Source: Tillandsia leiboldiana (lineage: Eukaryota; Streptophyta; Magnoliopsida; Poales; Bromeliaceae). Taken from it: a stretch of DNA of 64,000 nt. The translations under genes and the position numbers were made by a program. Below are positions 48,704-58,319 of the stretch, in pieces. Each line of letters opens with the position of its first letter. Position 1 is the first letter of the stretch. The stretch lies in the NCBI GenBank assembly GCA_029204045.2, contig CM055063.1:44745345-44809344 (forward strand). Direction: 5' to 3'. Below the pieces are notes generated by a model. The model worked only from the letters and a program-made list of their open reading frames with translations, did not search any database and was not told where the DNA came from.

Positions 48704-51326
48704 GTCAACAACTCACAAAGACCTTGGGACCACCGTACCCCCAAACGGTTCCCAACAACACTAGCACTGGTCCAACACCGCCACTAGACTCCACTCGGTC
48801 CCCCATGACACGAGCGCAACTATAAGCAAATGTCTGTAATAAGCCCAATCTAATGCCACCAGTAGACACTGGTACTGCCTGCTCTGCCTGCCGCGACGGG
48901 TATGCCAGCCTACGCATAACACCGAAGCAAAGGAGTCTCAAGGACTCAAAGTCTGTCTGCCGCGCACTCCGGAGTGGCACTCGAGGGGAGCGACCCACAC
49001 GAGTAAAGTATCTCAGTATCCAGTAACATAATCAGCAGGACTGGATCATGACTCTGATCAAAGTGGGAAGACCCATCCACTAGAGAAATCAGATACCCAA
49101 TCTGGTGCATAATAAATGTCCGGTCAACCGCCCCAATATCCGCGGTTGCCGCAAAGCCCTACAACTAATCCAACCTGTCCCGGACACCAAGTCCCGACTA
49201 CACTACCCAGAACCCCTGCTCGAACCTGAGCAACACAGACCACCTGACTAATAAAGAAGGAGAAAAGGGTAACATGGTTTCTCCTAAGTCAAGTTCCAAA
49301 AGTAGTGCAGCGGTAAAAGATGGCCTAACTACATGTCCATGCACGCATGCTTTGTTCTCAGAAATAATAAAAGTGGGTGAAGCATATATTAGTAAAGCAT
49401 GCTAAAACATTCCTACTATGGTATACCAGTCTCACCCAAGTGGGCCATTCCTTGCTTACCTCTCGCTCGTATCGGTTGCACATCAAATACGCCTGTTATC
49501 AATCATAGAGGGATGATAACCCCACATGTGCACTTACATTCACCATGATATAGAAATCTTATACAGTTACTAAATTAAGCTTACCCACCTGAAGTGCTCA
49601 ATCCAAGGCAAACCTGGAGTCGGTGAAGAGCGTGTCTACTTGCACGCACAATCAGCTGAACCCATAACCACGGTACATGTCGCGCAAACCTCGGCTCCTA
49701 GCAGTGTTCCAAAAATACTCGCGAACCCTCCTGGGTACAACAAAAGGTCCAAGGTTACACTTTATGCTAAAATATCCAAGTATACACCATCTGCTGGAAC
49801 CATCCCTGAAGATGTGCAATTTTCACCTGCAGAACGGACTCAGAAAAATCCACCAAAAATATGGACGCGATCATCGCGTCGAGCCCTTCGAAACGAGTAC
49901 CTGCACGCCAAAATCCGAGTCCCGGAGGCCGAGTTACAAATTCCACAACGCGGTGAGCGCGGAAGTCCACAACAAACACAACTGTAATACGCCGCACAGT
50001 AAAGGGGAAAGAAGTATACCTTCGGGCGGATCCCCGCAAATTCCCCGAAAAACACGACGGTAATCCTTGCGACGCGCAGATCCAAAGAGTGTAAAGGCAC
50101 GACCCAATCCGAGCTCGTACAACAAGTTGCACGCAAAACGGTGCACACCGCCGGAGTCCGCACCCAAAACGGAGCACGGTGCCGAAACCCGCGCGCAAAA
50201 TGGAGTCCGCACGCAAAACGGAACACGGTGCCGAAATCCGCACGCAAAACGGAGTCCGCACGCAAAACGGAACACGGTGCCGAAATCCGCGCGCAAAACG
50301 GAGTCCGCACGCAAAACGGTGCACGCCGTCGGGGTCCGCACGCAAAACGGTGCAGTAAAGAAAATACGGTCCCTAGCACAGATAAGAATAAGGGGTCAAA
50401 TCCAATGTCCAAAAGGACGCTCCAAAACTGTGCCAAAATACCGCAAGAATAACACGTGGGACCTACCTCGACCGCGTCGCGCCGCCCAACCGCCTCCTTG
50501 GGACACCTCGCGCGCTTCGCGAGGTCCACGGCGCACCGCCGTGCCACCCAAAAATTCCCTCCTCACTCCCTCTCTCGCTCGGGTGGAGAAGAAAGAAAGA
50601 AAAGCGGAGAAAATGGCGCGGGGGAGAAAGAAGAAGAAGAAGAAAAAGGGGAAGAGAGGAGGGAGGGCTCCCGTGGACCGCGTCCACGGTGCACCACCCC
50701 CCCAAAGCCCCCAGACCGCCGGTCCACCGCACAGGGGCGCGTGCGCCAGGCGCAGGCGCGCGCCCCCTGTGCCACGCGGCACGCGCCACACAGGCGCGTG
50801 ACACCGCGCCACACCGGGCGCGTGACACCGAGCGGGCGCGTGTCCCCCCCCAGCGTCCGCGCGGGCACGAATGGGGGCACGCCACGTGGCGGCCCCCCGC
50901 GTCACCTCGCGCAGTCAGGCGCGTTTTCCCAACGCGCCTGTCTGCGCCCCCCCTTGCGCCGTACACCCGTGTAGACCTCGGAATCCGCGTGCACCCCGGG
51001 ATTCGTGCCGCGACGTCTCGAGATTCGTGCAAGCCTCGAAAAACGCGCGCGCCATTCGGGTTCCGAAAAAAGCAAGTAAATAGTCCAAACTCAACGATTT
51101 CGCGCGCTGAATCCAAATACGGAGTCCGATTCTCCAAATTCTCGCCCGAAAATTTACCGAAAGCCCCCGGAAAGCCCACTTGATCTGATTTCCGCGCCGG
51201 GTCCAATTCTGAAGTTCGATTTGCCAATTTCCAACTCTAAAAATTCCCGAAGGCAACCGGAGAGGTGATCCTTTATCCAAACTTCGCCCCGAGTCCAATT
51301 TTAATATCCATTGCGCTCGAAATGTG

Positions 51327-51390
51327 ATGCCCCACTTCCCAGGGGGTCACCCATCCTAGAACTACTCTAGCTCTAGCACGCTTAACTCTC
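51327..51390 (-). other. 5S rRNA-derived domain in Cassandra left LTR
   Basis: The minus strand keeps the 5S internal promoter: A-box AGTTAAGCGTGCT (51375-51387), AGAGTAGT, and C-box GGATGGGTGAC (51346-51356), followed by CTGGGAAGT as in plant 5S rRNA. The stretch between the boxes (AGAGCT in place of TGGGCG) has diverged. It is a recognisable 5S derivative, not a functional rRNA gene. Confidence 0.88.
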
Positions 51391-51724
51391 ATGTTCCTCT
51401 TAGATCTTGCTACCATCCAAAATGCTATAGCCGGGTTAGAGATTTAGTCCTATTATATCATTTATATAGAGGACTAATCCAAATTCCTGTGTGTTACATT
51501 CTTCCCCCCTTTAAGCCCTGACGTCCACGTCAGGCTCAAGCACACTCACAAGCACCAGGCGATGTGAGACTCGTCTCGCTAGCCTTAGCCGACCTTGTGG
51601 GGAGCTGCACTCCACCCACAACGGTCATTAGCCGGGGAGCCTCGCTCTACCCGCTATATAACCCTGGCTCAGCCGAGACTCATCTCACATTTCCGGCTGG
51701 TGAATGTCTCTGATACCAACTGTG

Positions 51725-51790
51725 ATGCCCCACTTCCCAGGGGGTCACCCATCCTAGAACTACTCTAGCTCTAGCACGCTTAACTCTCAT
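51725..51790 (-). other. 5S rRNA-derived domain in Cassandra right LTR
   Basis: It is identical to the left copy: A-box at 51773-51785 and C-box at 51744-51754 on the minus strand. As the 5' LTR, this copy could drive RNA polymerase III initiation if functional, which is untested. Confidence 0.88.
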
Positions 51791-52070
51791 GTTCCTCTTA
51801 GATCTTGCTACCATCCAAAATGCTATAGCCGGGTTAGAGATTTAGTCCTATTATATCATTTATATAGAGGACTAATCCAAATTCCGGGGTGTTACACGAA
51901 ACCACCTCAAAGCATTCGACGGAGTCATCAGACTACTCTCGTGATCCAATCAACACGCCGAGTCCATCAAAAGTGTCCAATTGGTGTACAAACGTCACCG
52001 ACACACCGCGTAGGCCTCCAGAAGCTGCTGGTCAGCCAGTAATCACATTGCGGGGGTCCAGGTCCTCACA

Positions 52071-52173
52071 CAGTCTTTGTCTCTTCTTGATTTGTTCCAT
52101 CTTGTTCCTTTTTAACAGATGCTCGAGTTCCCACTAATGCTACAATGAGCACAATAATCCAAGCGAAAGCCAT
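52071..52173 (-). pseudogene. N-terminal part of the split 3' frame in Sirevirus S, with predicted signal peptide
   Basis: On the minus strand an ATG at 52171-52173 follows an in-frame TGA about 55 bases upstream. It opens a short frame with an uninterrupted hydrophobic run (Ile, Val, Leu, Ala) of about 13 residues after Met-Ala-Phe-Ala-Trp. Small polar residues and a Lys/Glu/Gln-rich stretch follow, a pattern typical of a cleavable signal peptide. It reads into the CAGTC target duplication of element E and is in register with 32660-32186. Position between pol and the 3' LTR matches env-like genes of some Sireviruses. Identity is not established. The copy near 44275 has indels. Confidence 0.55.
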
Positions 52174-53746
52174 CTTTGCTGCTAGTACGTTAGTCAAGAA
52201 CAACCTGCGAGCAAGAACTCAAGAACACGAAAAAAATTGTTTATTTTCAAAAATTTGAAAAATTGAACCTAAACAATCATTATCGTGTAGAGAGACTAGG
52301 AATCAAATTAGTTTTGCAAAAATAATTTTAAAAATAGATCAATCCCATGATTTTCAAAAATTCTTATTATATGCCATAAAATCGAATTTTCAGAAATCGA
52401 AGCCCAAAAATCCGTTAATCAAGAGAATACCTAGCATATAATCAAAACTAATCTACTCAGAGTTCTTATTTCAAAAGAAATTTGACCAAAAACCAATCTC
52501 AAACGAAAAAGTTACAAGATTTCCATGCACGTTTTGAGAAAGTTGAGAAAAACTGTGAAAAACCAAAGTTTTGATCATAAAAACTTACTTTGATCCGCAG
52601 AACTCGAGTTGAAAAGGCTCCAAATTGGTTGATTTCTAGAGAGAGAAGCTCTGGAGACTTGGAAACAAAAGATTGTTGTAAAAAGAAATCAAATCCCTTT
52701 TGTTTCTTATAAAACCCTAGCTGCGGTCCAGAACGGATCATGAATCCAGTCCGGAACGGCTATCCGCAGAAAATTCCTGCGTTCAGGATCCGGAACGGAT
52801 ATTCCGGTCCGGATCGGCTCCAAACTTTTTCTTCAGAAAAATTTAGAAAAATTCCAGAAAATCCAGAAAAAGTATGTAAGCACTTTTACATGTCAACTTT
52901 AAACAAAAGTCATCATTTCGCATCAAAAGAAACAGATTATGCTAAATCTATCAATAATATCCAAGTAATGAAATGAAAATTTATGAAAATTAAAACCTTT
53001 AAAGTTGAACAAGTTCAATGACATCTATCATGATCTTATGAGTAATGCGTTTATCAAATCATTAACATAGTAAAGAAAATGAAGTACCAAGATCAATAGA
53101 TGTTTGAAATCCCAAATAGGTTAGATAATATATCTAATCAATTTATTGTAAGGAGTGGCTCTTTGAGCATCTTTCAATAAAATCCCCACCTTATACCAAC
53201 CTTGGAATTTGACAGAGTCAGATATTCCAAAACGCATTTTATCTTATTAACTTGAAAAACCATGCTTGGTATACATGTGGTAGCTGCACACAGTACTCAG
53301 ACGACCGAGGTGGTAGCTCTTTCCTCCATGTGGTGGTAGTTTTCACACTCCTCATTGGGATGTAACTCTTTCCACATCTTATGAGCATAAATATTTTAAC
53401 AAACTCCCCCTCAATTGGCTATCAATTATTTAAGATATAAGGTATTCAACCAAAGATTGATCTCGAGTTTCATACTTAACTCAATTTTCAAATATGATAA
53501 AAACTATACCAAGAGATCATATGAGAGAGAAATTGACTTTGATCAATTAAAAATGACTTAATTGACATAAATGATCATTGCATCAAATGAATTATTATGA
53601 TATCCAAAGCATAATAAATTTCTAAATATATGAAAGGATGCAAGTAAAGTCAATTACATATGCTCAATTAATATTCTATGTACAAACATAGATAAGGAAC
53701 AAAAACACAAAACAAAACCTAACCTAAGCAATGATTTCAAAAAGTG
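52174..53746 (-). other. Non-coding 3' region of Sirevirus S after pol
   Basis: It is AT-rich with no sustained frame. A polypurine-like CCAATTGAGGGGGAGTTTG (minus) lies at 53403-53421. Near 52735-52830 a run of CCGGAACGG and GGATATTCCGGTCCGG motifs resembles the GGTCCGG repeats of the LTR. Nothing else is recognised. Confidence 0.7.
53403..53421 (-). promoter_or_regulatory. Internal polypurine-like motif downstream of pol
   Basis: The minus strand reads CCAATTGAGGGGGAGTTTG about 330 bases after the pol stop. It is the third AGGGGGAG-type site of this element, in line with the multiple polypurine tracts known in Sireviruses. Confidence 0.65.
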
Positions 53747-54577
53747 TTATTTCAAAGAAAGCATTCCTATTGCTTTACGCAAATGAATAAACCGTTTTTG
53801 ATCCAAAGGTTTTGTTAAAATGTCAGCTAATTGATCCTCAGTTGAAATATAGGAAATTTGAAGTAAATTTGATTCAGCTAGCTCTCTTAGAAAATGATAT
53901 CTAAGTTCAATGTGTTTTGTTCTCGAGTGCAACACAGGATTTTTAGAAATATTTATAGCATTTGTGTTGTCACAAAGAATAGTTACCGAAGTTGCTGAAA
54001 TTCGGAAGGCGCTCAACATGCTTTTCATCCAAATGAGTTGAGTTGAACAACTACCCGCGGAGATATATTCCGCTTCGGCAGTCGAGAGTGCAATGCAGTT
54101 TTGCTTTTTACTATGCCATGCAACAAGACAATGGCCAAGATAAAAACATGCACCACTCGTACTTTTCTGATCATCCACAGATCTTGCCCAATCGGCATCT
54201 GAATATCCTATAATGTCAAGCGTTGTTCCCATAGGATACCAAATTCCGAAGTTCAGTGTTCCTTTGACGTACTGGATGATCCGTTTCACCGCTTTCAGGT
54301 GAACCTCCTTTGGTGCTGATTGATATCTCGCGCAGATCCCAACACTAAAGGATATATCCGGGCGACTAGCCGTGAGGTAGAGTAGACTTCCAATCATGCT
54401 GCGATAAAGCTTCTCGTCTACACTTTCACTAAGAGATTCACTTCCTAATCCCTTATTGCTAGTTCCCATTGGAGTCGGAAAATCTTTAGAGTTTTCTAAA
54501 TCGAATTTCTTCACCAAATCCCTTGCATACTTGGATTGGCACAAATGGATACCTTCTTCATTTTGTTTCACTTGCAA
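53747..54577 (-). pseudogene. pol: Copia RT thumb and RNase H (C-terminal pol segment)
   Basis: This 276-codon frame encodes the end of reverse transcriptase and the RNase H that degrades the RNA template. Motifs in order are SMIGSLLYLTASRPDISF, YVKGTLNFGIWY, GYSDADWARSVDDQKSTSG (RNase H entry with catalytic Asp residues), LSTAEAEYISAGSC (catalytic Glu), ILCDNTNAINISKNP (catalytic Asp), HSRTKHIELRYHFLRE and ADILTKPL. All are canonical for Ty1/copia. The domain is intact but separated from the upstream RT frame by a frameshift near 54580-54592, where FLGLQVKQ continues in another frame, so the polyprotein cannot be made as one chain. It ends at a TGA/TAA-rich region leading to the 3' non-coding part. 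Confidence 0.93.
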
Positions 54578-56273
54578 TCCAAGAAAGTATGTCAGTCATC
54601 ATAGACATCTCAAATTCGCTTTCCATGGTTTCAGCGAATTTAGAAGCATCATTGTCTCTAGTTGCACCAAATACAATGTCATCGACATAGATTTGTGCCA
54701 CAATGAAGTTATCCTGATAATGCTTCACAAAGAGAGTCCGGTCTGCTCCCCCTCGAGTGTAGCCCTTTTCCAATAGGTGCTTTGTTAACCTTTCGTACCA
54801 TGCTCGCGGTGCTTGTTTTAGACCGTAAAGAGCCTTTTTCAAACGAAAAACATGGTTATGTTGTTTATAGTCTACAAAACCTTTCGGTTGAGCCACATAA
54901 ACTTCCTCGTTCAAAAACCCATTTAAAAATGCGCTCTTAACATCCATTTGAAAGACTTTGATTTTAAAATGACAAGCTATCGCGAACAAAATATGAATCG
55001 ACTCGAGTCGAGCAACTGGAGCGAACGTCTCATCAAAGTCTATACCTTCTATTTGTGAATAGCCCTGAGCAACTAGACGTGCTTTGTTCCTAATAATGGT
55101 ACCATCCTCGTTTTTCTTGTTCTTGAAAATCCATTTAGTACCAATCACGTTGTGTTGCTTCGGTGGCTTCGTTAGTTCCCAGACTTTGTTTCTTTCGAAC
55201 TGATGGAGCTCTTCCTGCATTGCTTCAATCCAGTAGTCATCCTGAAGAGCTTCATCGACGTTCTTTGGTTCTACCATGGAGACGTAACATGCGACTCCAC
55301 AAACCAACTGTCTCCGAGTCCTGACTCCTTCTTGTGGGTCTCCAATAATGTTGGATTCCGGATGATCCTTTGAGATCCGTAGCGTTTGAGGTAACGGAGT
55401 ACTCGGAGGTACATTTGATGATTCCTGCATTTCAGATAAACAAGAAAAACCATTGGATGCATCAACTTTATCAAAAGAGTTATTATGAGAAGATGCATTT
55501 ACATGAGTATCATCATCTTGAGACATATCAGGGGTAGATTTATCAGATGCGAAATGGAATGTTTCATCTACTTTAACATTAATAGATTCTACCATCGTTT
55601 TAGATTCCAAGTTAAATACCCGATATGCTCTACTGTTTGTAGAATAACCCATGAAAATCCCTTCGTCACTTCGAGAGTCGAATTTACCACGATTTTCGCG
55701 ATCACGCAAAATATAACAACGACTCCCAAAGATACGAAAATATTTGATATTCGGTTTTCTACAAAACCACAGCTCATATGGTGTATTTAAAGTTCTCGGT
55801 CGCAAATACACTCGATTAATTGCATAGACAGCGGTGTTCACAGCTTCAGCCCAAAAATGTAACGGGAGTTTCCGGCTATGAAGCATCACACGCGCCATCT
55901 CTTGAACAACCCTGTTTTTGCGCTCGACTACACCATTCTGCTGAGGTGTATAGGGTGCTGAGAATTCATGTTTTATGCCGTTGGAAGTGTAAAAATCAAT
56001 GAATTTAGAATTGATGAATTCTCCACCTCTATCACTTCGAACACGAACGATCTTTTCATTTCTTTCAATCATAATACGATGACAAACCTCATGAAAAGAG
56101 TCGAAAGTATCCGCTTTCTCTTTTAAAAATGTTACCCATGAATATCTAGAGAAATCATCAACCAAAAGAAAAATGTACCATTTACCTCCCAAAGATGGTT
56201 GACGAGTCGGCCCCATTAAGTCCATGTGCAGTAATTCTAAGGGTCGATTGGTACCAACGAGGTTCAAAGACAA
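54558..56273 (-). pseudogene. pol: Copia integrase core and reverse transcriptase (open 571-codon pol segment)
   Basis: Integrase inserts the cDNA and RT synthesises it. Residues 12-22 hold LELLHMDLMGP (catalytic Asp18), 78-87 VRSDRGGEFI (Asp81) and 110-120 PQQNGVVERKN (Glu117), giving DD35E spacing. TPYELWFCRKP and GIFMGYS follow as the usual integrase C-terminal strings. RT starts near residue 350 (NKVWEL, GTKWIFKNK, KARLVAQGY), continues with FQMDVKSAFLNG and ALYGLKQAPRAWY, and reaches the YVDD box at 529-532. The integrase N-terminal HHCC zinc finger and all of protease are missing upstream because of a deletion at about 56265-56275. The C-terminus is frameshifted at MTDIL. It is the best-preserved coding segment of the window, but not functional as a polyprotein. 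Confidence 0.94.
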
Positions 56274-56907
56274 GGAGAGAATTCACCTTTGCGTACCCAA
56301 ACCTTTTGAGTTTTGGAGTACGTCGACAATGTTCGTGAAGTTATTCTCCTTGGTGAAAGCGTCTTGATTGATTCATCGCTTTTCCTTGACGTTGTCGTCT
56401 TGTTTAATGGACTACCAATATTCTTTTGTTTTGAAAAATCCTTCTTTGATTTCCGGGGAGTGAGCTCATTGGTAGTTGTTGCAAGAGGCGCTTGATTTGT
56501 TCGTTTCGCTCCAATCTTGCAATTTCTTCGTATGTGCCCTGCATAACCACAACGAAAACATACCTTTGTACTTGGCGATCCCGAAGTAGGTGAGGTAAGG
56601 TTGTTGTCGTTGATTGCAGTAAATTCCGTCGTCGGAGGAGGAGATACTGACTGGGGCACAAAAACTGTCCCAACCGAACTATGTCTGTCTCCAGTTCGAT
56701 TGTATCCAAGGCCGAAACGGTTTGTTTGACCAAGATCTTATCCAACTTGCTCCTTCCAGAAGAAAATCGCTTCAAATCATCTTTAAGTTGAAAAATGGTC
56801 TTCGTCATTTCCATTTTTTCCTAACGAGCCTCGGAGTAGAGCTTCAAGAAGTAACCAGCTTTATCAACCATTTTTACATGTTCCTTCTCGAAATGCTCAT
56901 TTTTCTC
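56264..56907 (-). pseudogene. Gag-pol linker with second CCHC knuckle, protease deleted
   Basis: It continues the gag frame beyond a TAA at 56908 (KVNASL then stop, then EKNEHFEKEH). A TAG follows near 56820 and a frameshift near 56720, after which LGYNRTGDRHSS and VPQSVSPPP are readable. The second zinc knuckle CFRCGYAGHIRRNC (CX2CX4HX4C) is intact near 56540. KVWVRKGE, usually found just before protease in this lineage, is directly followed by integrase-core sequence. Protease (with its DSG motif) and the integrase zinc finger are therefore absent. Confidence 0.82.
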
Positions 56908-58286
56908 TTAAAGTGAAGCATTTACTTTGATCAAGTTATCCCTTTCCACTTCAAGACCGTTTGAGAGAGAAGTTGCCCTTTTTACTTCTTCTTCGAGATC
57001 CTGCAATCTCCCTCTCAAACCCTTGTTTTGCTTTGCCAGTTTCTTTGAATCCTTTAAAAGTTTATGGTAGGCAAAAGCAAAGTCTTCACCTTCGGAATTA
57101 CTCGATTCGTTGTCCGTTGCATTCTTTTCAACTTGGGAGGAGTTGGACAAGGAATCGGATGTACTTGCCAAAAAACATACGAAGGGTGAAGATGTGGACG
57201 CATGGAACGCCGTTGCGTTATTCTCTTCATCACTGAAAGATGACTCATTTGACGTTGAGGTGTCATCCCAAGTGACGGCTTGCATCATTTTCCTCTTTGA
57301 CGGATTCTTATTAGGACACTCCATTGAGATATGGCCGTACCCTCGGCACTTGAAGCATTGGACTTGTCCCTCTGAGCTTTTCTTATCCTTTGAAAAACTC
57401 TCTTGCTTTCTTGACTTGTGGCTTGAAAAACCTTTGCCTTTCTTCGACTTTACGAAGGATGAAGTTTTACTTGAATTACCCCTTCGAAAGTTTCGGCGAA
57501 ATTTTCTTGTCAAGAGAGCAAGCTGCTTCTCGAAATCCTCCATAGATAGGTTATCGTCATCGTCTGAGGAGGATGAATCCGCGTCTTCTTCTTTTGTTGT
57601 TTCCAACGCAAAACCTGAAGACTTAGAAGAGGATACTTTTCTAGAAGAATAGTTAGTAGGAAATGTCATTTCATATGTTTGAAGTGCACCAACTAATTCT
57701 TCTACACGGATTTCGTCCGGGTGTTTAATAGTTTCAATGGCCGTAACCTTAGAACGAAATCTTTCAGGAAGAGTCCTTAAAATCTTTCTTACAACTTTAA
57801 ATTCTGAAATTTTCTCTCCCAAGTTAGCACATGTATTTACGATGTCTTGCAATCGCGTATAGTAATCTGTGAAAGATTCATTTTCTGCCATGAAAATAGA
57901 GTCAAACTTGCTCGTAAGCATTTGCAGTTTTTGAATCTTCACAAGGTTAGTTCCCTCATGTGTAACTTGTAAAACATCCCAGATTTCATTCGCAGTCTCA
58001 CATGCCGAGACGCGAGAGAACTCAATTTGCGACAAAGCATTAAATAAGGCGTTAATTCCTTTGCCATTGTAAGAAGATGAGTCAATCTCTTCCTTGGTCC
58101 ATTTCGACCTAGGTTTGATGGTGTGAACATCAACAATAACTTCAGTTGGATTTGACCATCCTAACTCGATAGATTGCCACACCCGTTCGTCGATGGAAAT
58201 TAAAAAGGCTTCATCTGTACTTTCCAGTAGGCATAGTTTGTTCCATCGAACAACGGGGGTCTGTTGATGTTTTCACCTTTAACTAT
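56908..58286 (-). pseudogene. gag: Sirevirus gag with lost start codon and N-terminal frameshift
   Basis: Gag builds the particle around element RNA. The ancestral start appears as ATA at 58284-58286, followed by a DUF4219-like NINRPPLFDGTNYAYWKVQM string. A frameshift near 58200-58206 then moves to the main frame, open from 58182 to 56908 (424 codons). There, residues 1-175 hold a UBN2/Retrotran_gag_2-type capsid core (SIELGW, NALFNALSQIEF, CETANEIWDVL, YYTRLQDIVN, KILRTLPERF, VEELVGALQTYE). An acidic Ser/Asp stretch follows at about 195-210, then a Lys/Ser-rich basic segment. A CCHC knuckle lies at C276-C279-H284-C289 and a coiled coil at about 380-424. The stop at 56908 looks like a Lys codon changed to TAA, since the coiled coil continues in frame beyond it. 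Confidence 0.9.
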
Positions 58287-58306
58287 TGTTTACAACCCTA
58301 TTCCCT

Positions 58307-58317
58307 CTCTTATACCA
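58307..58317 (-). promoter_or_regulatory. Primer binding site of Sirevirus S
   Basis: The minus strand reads TGGTATAAGAG, one base from the initiator Met-tRNA complement TGGTATCAGAG. It lies two bases after the 5' LTR end CCCAACA. Confidence 0.88.
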
Positions 58318-58319
58318 AT

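Larger units (their letters stand above)
51323..51896 (-). mobile_element. Cassandra TRIM retrotransposon (contig-2 copy, best preserved)
   Basis: This is a 574-bp non-coding element with 176-bp LTRs at 51323-51498 and 51721-51896. The LTRs differ at about two positions near one end (CCTGTGTG versus CCGGGGTG). Target duplication CGAAA lies at 51318-51322 and 51897-51901. On the minus strand, LTR, then GTTGGTATCAGAG primer site (51708-51720), a short interior, a GGGGGGAAGAA polypurine tract (51499-51511), then LTR. The near identity of the LTRs and perfect target duplication indicate a recent insertion. With no coding capacity it must move using proteins of other elements. Confidence 0.93.
32661..52070 (-). 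mobile_element. Gypsy (chromovirus-like) element 'E', inserted in Sirevirus S
   Basis: The ends TGTCACGCCC...GGTCCTCACA are flanked by perfect CAGTC duplications. On the minus strand: right LTR, primer binding site at 39611-39631, decayed gag-PR-RT, polypurine tract at 36618-36635, left LTR. The span is inflated by a contig-overlap artefact: 37187-44995 and 45096-52909 are the same sequence. Removing one copy leaves about 11.5 kb: two LTRs of about 3.96 kb, a 3.0 kb interior and a 0.57 kb Cassandra insertion. Its LTRs differ at few positions, which suggests a recent insertion despite a dead interior, so it was probably mobilised in trans. Confidence 0.9.
47519..52070 (-). mobile_element. Right (5') LTR of element E, contig-2 copy
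   Basis: It starts TGTCACACCCCGGGG and ends GGTCCTCACA followed by CAGTC. It includes the 64-bp array (48100-48703), the TTTTGCGTGC array (50127-50353) and Cassandra (51323-51896). Without Cassandra and one duplicated CGAAA it is about 3.97 kb, matching the left LTR. This copy has the better-preserved right end. Confidence 0.9.

Noticed and set aside
51327..51390. A genuine 5S rRNA gene
   Set aside because: Only the promoter-bearing 3' half is well kept, it lies inside paired TG...CA LTRs with primer site and polypurine tract, and no tandem 5S unit is present; it is the Cassandra 5S domain.
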